NCBI GenBank assembly: GCA_903959665.1
Contig: CAJBXY010000172.1
Coordinates: 1-9,322, forward strand
Reading direction: 5' to 3'
DNA length: 9,322 nucleotides
Origin: an uncultured Solirubrobacterales bacterium
Lineage (GTDB): Bacteria > Actinomycetota > Thermoleophilia > Solirubrobacterales > Solirubrobacteraceae
Every line of letters starts with the position of its first letter. Position 1 is the stretch's first letter. Below, in pieces: positions 6,419-9,322 of the stretch. Under the pieces are notes generated by a model. That model had not been told where the DNA came from. It saw only the letters and a program-made list of their open reading frames with translations, and made no database searches. The position numbers were made by a program, and so were the translations under genes.

Positions 6419-7317
6419 TACCCGGTGCCGTTGTCGGTCGAGCCACCACTAGCGGGGTAGTAGCGCCACTTGTAGCCCTTGGAGTAGAGATCAAGCTTGA
6501 GCACGCCAAAGCTGAGGCTGTAGCCGGTGCTGTTGGGGCGCGAGTGGGCAATCGGGTAGAGCGATTTGCCGCCGCCGCCAACGACCCAGCTTGGCATTGT
6601 GTCGCTGCCGCCGCCGGTCCCGTCGCTGTTCATCGGCAGGAAGCGTTCGTAGTCGTGGTCGTGGCCGGCGAGCACGAACTCGGCGTCGTAATCCTGAAGC
6701 GTTTCCCAAAGGTCGGCCATTTCGGGATTGTCGCCGTGCTCTCCGGACGAGAAGCGGGGGTGATGCCAGAGCGCGAGCGTGCACTTCTTCGAACGGTTGT
6801 TGTAGAGGTTGCTTCGCAGCCACTTCTCCTGAGCGGAGCCGGTCTGGCAGCCGCCGACGTAGGAGCAGTTGGAGTTGAGCCCGAGCACGCGCCAGCCGCC
6901 GTAGGTTGAAGAATGCCAGCCTTGCGTGCGGCTTCCGGCGGCCGAGCCGAAGTAGTCGTAGTAGCCGGTAGCTCCGGCGGTGTAGTACTCATGGTTGCCG
7001 GGAACGGGGAAGGTCTTGCTCTTCAGCTTGCCCCAAGTGAGCGCGTAGGAGGCTTGGTAGTCGGCGAGCGTGCCGCTGTCGTACTGATTGTCGCCGAGTA
7101 CCAGCACGTGATCCGGCTTAAGGCGTGCGGCGAGCGAGTAGGTAGCCGCCTGCTGGCAGGTGGTGGCTGTGACCGCTCCCCCCGGTGGGCAGGCGATGTC
7201 ACCTACGGCGACGAGCCGCGTCTTGTAGCTACCCAGCGAGGATGCCGCGGCGCTCGACGCGCTGCTCGCGGCAACTAGGAAGATCGCGAGCGTTGCCGCT
7301 AGACGAGCCGTTCTCAT
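6409..7317 (-). CDS. Secreted calcineurin-like metallophosphoesterase (paralog 2)
   Basis: 302-residue secreted phosphoesterase, the upstream member of a tandem pair. A Sec signal peptide occupies about residues 1-26: MRTAR, then a hydrophobic core, then a Ser/Ala-rich cleavage zone with no lipobox Cys. Metal-site motifs match the family: GDIAC (Asp40), GDNQY (Asp76), GNHE (97-100), WHHPR (His175) and GHDHDYER (198-205), with VVGGGG after. Cysteines 43, 54, 141, 147, 169 and 301 align one-to-one with the downstream paralog, and the C-termini share a Cys-Arg end. By eye roughly half the residues of the two mature proteins agree, so this is a duplication. It is exported freely whereas the other appears lipid-anchored. 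The ATG at 7317 lies in an 18-nt element shared with the start of the gene at 112. The gap to the dehydrogenase upstream is 48 bp, so it may have its own promoter or be read through. Confidence 0.92.
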   Translation of the reverse strand: MRTARLAATLAIFLVAASSASSAAASSLGSYKTRLVAVGDIACPPGGAVTATTCQQAATYSLAARLKPDHVLVLGDNQYDSGTLADYQASYALTWGKLKSKTFPVPGNHEYYTAGATGYYDYFGSAAGSRTQGWHSSTYGGWRVLGLNSNCSYVGGCQTGSAQEKWLRSNLYNNRSKKCTLALWHHPRFSSGEHGDNPEMADLWETLQDYDAEFVLAGHDHDYERFLPMNSDGTGGGSDTMPSWVVGGGGKSLYPIAHSRPNSTGYSLSFGVLKLDLYSKGYKWRYYPASGGSTDNGTGYCR

Positions 7318-7331
7318 GATCTTTAGAACAC
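7314..7331 (-). promoter_or_regulatory. Start-codon-spanning element, copy 2
   Basis: On the minus strand this reads G-T-GTTCTAA-A-GA-T-CATGA with the ATG of phosphoesterase 2 near its end, 15/18 identical to 109-126. TAGTGT, 10 nt upstream of the ATG, is an alternative -10 (TANNNT). No Shine-Dalgarno is obvious. Role inferred. Confidence 0.3.
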
Positions 7332-7365
7332 TACTCCGGCGCCGAAGGTGCGGTGCCGCCTGGCG

Positions 7366-8160
7366 TCAATCGCGGCGCGGCGCGGCTGTGCCGCCGCGCA
7401 GGCGTCGCAGCAGCGCGTCGCCTGCGCGTGGGCTGACGTTGTGGAAGAGCTGCAGCAGGCGGACGATCGGCGGGAAGTAGACGGCGCGGCGGTCCTCTTC
7501 GACCGCTTCGATGATCTTCGCCGCTAGGTGGGCAGGGTCCGCCGCATCACTACCTCGGTACCAATCCGGCATTCGGTGGCGCTCGTGGGCGTGGAGCGTG
7601 GTCTCAATCTCACCGGGGTAGACCGTCGTCAGCGAAACACCGGTGCCGCTCAGCTCGTGGCGCAGCGCCTCGGCGAAGAGCCGCTGCGCTGCCTTCGTGC
7701 CGCCGTAGACCGCTGCCCACGGGAACGAGCGCAGCGCCGCACCGGAGCTGATCACAACAACCTGCCCGCGCGCGCGGTCAAGCATGTAGGGGAGGCCGTA
7801 GTGGACGGTGCGCAGCGTGCCGTGCCAGTTGATCTCGCTCATCTCGAGCGCGTTCTCAAGCGGTTCGTCGCGGAACGGGCCGTAGTGGGTGATGCCGGCG
7901 TTGGCGACCAGCAGTTCGATTCCTCCCGCATCCGCCGCGAAGCGATCGATTGCCGCTTCGACCGATTCGCTGGAGCGAACGTCGCATTCGTATTCGAAGT
8001 GCTTGCCGGGCAGCGCGGTTGAAACAGCTTCGAGCTGATCGAGTGAGCGCGCGGCGAGGCCAACGGTTGCGCCGCGCTGAGCTAGCGCCATCGCCAACGA
8101 TGCGCCGATCCCGCGTGAGGCGCCGGTGATGAACGCTCTTGTGCCGGGTCCGATTTCCAT
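7366..8160 (-). CDS. Classical short-chain dehydrogenase/reductase
   Basis: 264-residue NAD(P)-dependent oxidoreductase with a Rossmann fold. Cofactor motif TGASRGIG (12-19), Arg38-Ser39 at the end of the second beta strand (favours NADP(H) in this family), Asp60 in ECDV, NAG (87-89), Asn111, and the catalytic Ser139, Tyr152 and Lys156 in the YxxxK pattern. The C-terminus (about 228-255) is rich in Leu, Val and Arg (AVYFPPIVRLLQLF), which could be an amphipathic membrane-associating helix, as in several SDRs acting on lipids. The substrate is not readable. The ATG at 8160 is preceded by TAGGCT at 6 nt and no Shine-Dalgarno, consistent with a leaderless message. It diverges from the metal repressor gene across 37 bp and heads the minus-strand series ending in gpsA; whether all five genes share one transcript is unknown. 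Confidence 0.92.
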   Translation of the reverse strand: MEIGPGTRAFITGASRGIGASLAMALAQRGATVGLAARSLDQLEAVSTALPGKHFEYECDVRSSESVEAAIDRFAADAGGIELLVANAGITHYGPFRDEPLENALEMSEINWHGTLRTVHYGLPYMLDRARGQVVVISSGAALRSFPWAAVYGGTKAAQRLFAEALRHELSGTGVSLTTVYPGEIETTLHAHERHRMPDWYRGSDAADPAHLAAKIIEAVEEDRRAVYFPPIVRLLQLFHNVSPRAGDALLRRLRGGTAAPRRD

Positions 8161-8166
8161 TGCGCG

Positions 8167-8172
8167 AGCCTA
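8167..8172 (-). promoter_or_regulatory. -10 box of the dehydrogenase gene (leaderless)
   Basis: TAGGCT on the minus strand, 6 nt before the ATG at 8160, fits TANNNT with transcription starting at the start codon. TTGATC at 8193-8188 (spacer 15 nt) is a possible -35. It mirrors the box of the divergent gene. Confidence 0.5.
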
Positions 8173-8184
8173 TCTGCTGCGCGG

Positions 8185-8190
8185 TAGGAT
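8185..8190 (+). promoter_or_regulatory. -10 box of the metal-repressor gene (leaderless)
   Basis: TAGGAT on the plus strand, 7 nt before the ATG at 8198. It has the conserved T, A and final T of a -10 hexamer. The AGGA inside it could alternatively serve as a weak Shine-Dalgarno at 8 nt spacing. Any -35 would have to fall on the dehydrogenase start codon region (TTGCGC at 8160-8165, spacer 19, poor). Confidence 0.5.
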
Positions 8191-8197
8191 CAAAAAG

Positions 8198-8914
8198 ATG
8201 TCGAAAGCTGAGGCCAGCGAAGCGGAAGAGGAGTACCTGCAGTCGATCTTTTGGCTGCGCGAGGCGGGGCTGCCGATGACAGGCGCCAACGTCGCCCGCG
8301 CAATGCAGCTTTCGCCACCGACGGTGCACGAGATGATTGGCCGGCTTGAGGCCGATGGTTACATCGAGCGCGCCGACGACAAGACGATCTCGTTCACTGA
8401 GAGCGGCGACAAGACAGCGCACGAAATTGTCCGTCGCCATCGCCTGATTGAGCGTTTCCTAACCGACGTGCTCGGGATTCCTTGGGATGAGGTTCACGAG
8501 GAGGCCGAGCGGCTCGAGCACGCGATGAGCCCGGTGCTTGAGGAGCGGATGATGGCCGCTATCGGCGACGCCACAACCTGCCCGCACGGCCACCCGATTG
8601 AGGGCGGAACGCGCAACCAGGGCGTTCCGCTGGCCGATGTTGCGATTGGCGCCAAGGTCGAGATCATGCGCTTTGAGAACGAGGCCGAGGATCTGCTCCA
8701 GTACCTCAAGGCCGCTGGTTTCGCGCCCGGGCTAAAAGGAACGCTCGAAAGCTCTGATGACGAGCAGGTCGTGATGCTCAGCGAAGCCGGTGAGCAGTGC
8801 ATCGTCACGCGCAGCGTCGCTGAGACGGTCGCCGTGATCGCCGACCCGTCGCCGCCGCCACGGACCGCTCTGCCAGAGCATCTCGTGATGTCGAGCGAGC
8901 GCTACGGCCGCTGA
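8198..8914 (+). CDS. DtxR/MntR-family metal-dependent transcriptional repressor (SirR-like)
   Basis: 238-residue regulator that in this family binds Mn2+ or Fe2+ and represses metal uptake genes. Domains: winged helix (about 9-70, recognition helix near SPPTVHEMIGRL), dimerisation and metal-binding (about 71-135), and a C-terminal FeoA/SH3-like domain (about 143-215). Aligned on DtxR, site-1 ligands are kept: His81, Glu85, His100. At the second site, Cys102 of DtxR is Glu104, as in Mn-sensing MntR, with Glu107 and His108 retained. At the N-terminal ligand position DtxR has Met and MntR Asp; here it is Glu12. MntR Glu11 corresponds to Gln15. CPHGHPI (128-134) is typical of the SirR/MntR branch. 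This favours Mn2+ over Fe2+ sensing, but that is inference. The ATG at 8198 is preferred because of TAGGAT 7 nt upstream; the frame is open to 8126 but that part lies over the dehydrogenase start. No metal transporter is visible in the window. Confidence 0.9.
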   Translation: MSKAEASEAEEEYLQSIFWLREAGLPMTGANVARAMQLSPPTVHEMIGRLEADGYIERADDKTISFTESGDKTAHEIVRRHRLIERFLTDVLGIPWDEVHEEAERLEHAMSPVLEERMMAAIGDATTCPHGHPIEGGTRNQGVPLADVAIGAKVEIMRFENEAEDLLQYLKAAGFAPGLKGTLESSDDEQVVMLSEAGEQCIVTRSVAETVAVIADPSPPPRTALPEHLVMSSERYGR

Positions 8915-8917
8915 TCA
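8912..8917. other. Back-to-back stop codons in a TGATCA palindrome
   Basis: TGA of the repressor (8912-8914, plus) and TGA of the aminotransferase (8917-8915, minus) are adjacent with no intergenic base, together forming the palindrome TGATCA. There is no room for a terminator between the genes, so each message must end inside the other gene or overlap it. Confidence 0.9.
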
Positions 8918-9322
8918 GAGCGAGCGGTAAGCATCGGCGAGCCGCTCGATGCCTTCGCTGATCTGCGCTGGAGTGACGCCGGAGTAGGCCAGGCGCAGCT
9001 GGTTGGTGGCGCCTTCGATCACGAAGTCTGCGCCCTTTACGAAGACGACGTCGCGCTCCGCGGCGGCCTGCTCAAGCGCCGCCACGTCTGTTCCTTCGGG
9101 GAGCTCAACCCACATGAAGTAGCCGCCTTCAGGGGCGTTGTACTTCGCCTCGGGCAGGTGCGCGTCGAGCGCTGCGGTGAGCGCTGCGACGCGCTCGGCC
9201 AGCGCCGCGCTGACGGTCTTCACCGACTGCTCAATCCGTCCGGAAACGCAGAATTGGTAGACGATGCCTTGCGCCACCATGTCGGGCGAGATGTAGGTGT
9301 TGGTCGCCGCCGTCGTGATCTC
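8915..9322 (-). CDS. PLP-dependent aminotransferase class I/II (C-terminal part)
   Basis: The last 135 residues of a fold-type I aminotransferase; the frame stays open to the right edge (first visible residues EITTAATNTYISPD), so the gene begins outside the window. Visible signatures are TNTYISPDMVAQ, the segment EGGYFMWVELP and NQLRLAYSG, whose Arg binds the substrate alpha-carboxylate in this family. The PLP-binding lysine and most of the large domain lie upstream and cannot be checked. The pattern resembles the 2-aminoadipate/LysN and MocR-related aminotransferases rather than AspC, but the amino acid substrate cannot be assigned. The gene converges on the metal repressor with adjacent stop codons. 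Confidence 0.88.
   Translation of the reverse strand, partial: EITTAATNTYISPDMVAQGIVYQFCVSGRIEQSVKTVSAALAERVAALTAALDAHLPEAKYNAPEGGYFMWVELPEGTDVAALEQAAAERDVVFVKGADFVIEGATNQLRLAYSGVTPAQISEGIERLADAYRSL

Noticed and set aside
6244..6909. Open frame of 221 codons on the plus strand across both phosphoesterases
   Set aside because: Lies opposite two well-supported genes, low-complexity Val/Ala/Arg translation, no motif; a mirror of their codon pattern.
7318..7365. Terminator between the dehydrogenase and phosphoesterase 2
   Set aside because: A GGC-A-CCG/CGG-C-GCC pairing can be drawn but has an internal mismatch and no T-tract, so termination cannot be supported.
8126..8197. 24-codon upstream extension of the repressor frame
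   Set aside because: Would overlap the dehydrogenase start and add residues absent from DtxR-family N-termini; TAGGAT supports ATG 8198.
8160..8198. A classical diphtheria-toxin-type iron box in the divergent gap
   Set aside because: The CCTA and TAGG pieces are in reversed order and 12 bp apart; the 19-bp palindrome consensus is not present.
1..9322. Mobile elements, CRISPR arrays, tRNA or rRNA genes
   Set aside because: No transposase or integrase motifs, no regularly spaced direct repeats, and no tRNA cloverleaf or rRNA sequence recognised on either strand.

Overview
The window looks like ordinary chromosome from a high-GC (roughly 60-65% by eye) actinobacterium. The class Thermoleophilia (Solirubrobacterales-like) is my tentative guess. 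The evidence is tightly packed genes, GTG and TTG starts, apparently leaderless -10 boxes (TANNNT, 6-7 nt before the start codon), a SirR/MntR-type DtxR regulator with a C-terminal FeoA-like domain, and secreted calcineurin-like phosphoesterases. No rRNA, tRNA, CRISPR array, transposase, integrase or phage gene was seen.

Layout. 1-112: N-terminal end of a secreted protein (minus), cut by the window edge. 195-2480: an MrfA/YprA-type superfamily 2 helicase with a C-terminal zinc-cysteine DUF1998 module (minus). 2500-3327: a HAD-IIB phosphatase (plus), diverging from the helicase across 19 bp. 3369-7317: a compact minus-strand run, read from right to left: secreted phosphoesterase 2, lipoprotein-like phosphoesterase 1 (TTG start, 10-nt overlap), type I glycerate kinase (9-bp gap) and glycerol-3-phosphate dehydrogenase GpsA (26-bp gap). 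7366-8160: a classical short-chain dehydrogenase, also minus and 48 bp upstream of that run. 8198-8914: a DtxR/MntR-family metal-dependent repressor (plus), diverging from the dehydrogenase across 37 bp. 8915-9322: C-terminal part of a fold-type I PLP aminotransferase (minus), whose stop codon abuts the repressor's stop in a shared TGATCA.

How the genes may work together (inference). The four-gene run joins two exported phosphatases to two cytoplasmic enzymes of three-carbon phosphate metabolism: glycerate to phosphoglycerate, and DHAP to sn-glycerol-3-phosphate. The convergent HAD-IIB phosphatase could belong to the same theme. One reading is phosphate and three-carbon salvage feeding glycolysis and phospholipid synthesis, but the sequence shows only proximity. 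The helicase probably acts in DNA repair and stands without an MrfB exonuclease beside it.

No clearly new multi-gene system is evident. The most distinctive signals are the mirrored leaderless promoters between the dehydrogenase and the repressor, an 18-nt element centred on the start codons of two separate exported-protein genes, the duplicated phosphoesterases with different export modes, the mixed metal site of the repressor, and an apparent excess of GATC/CGATCG.
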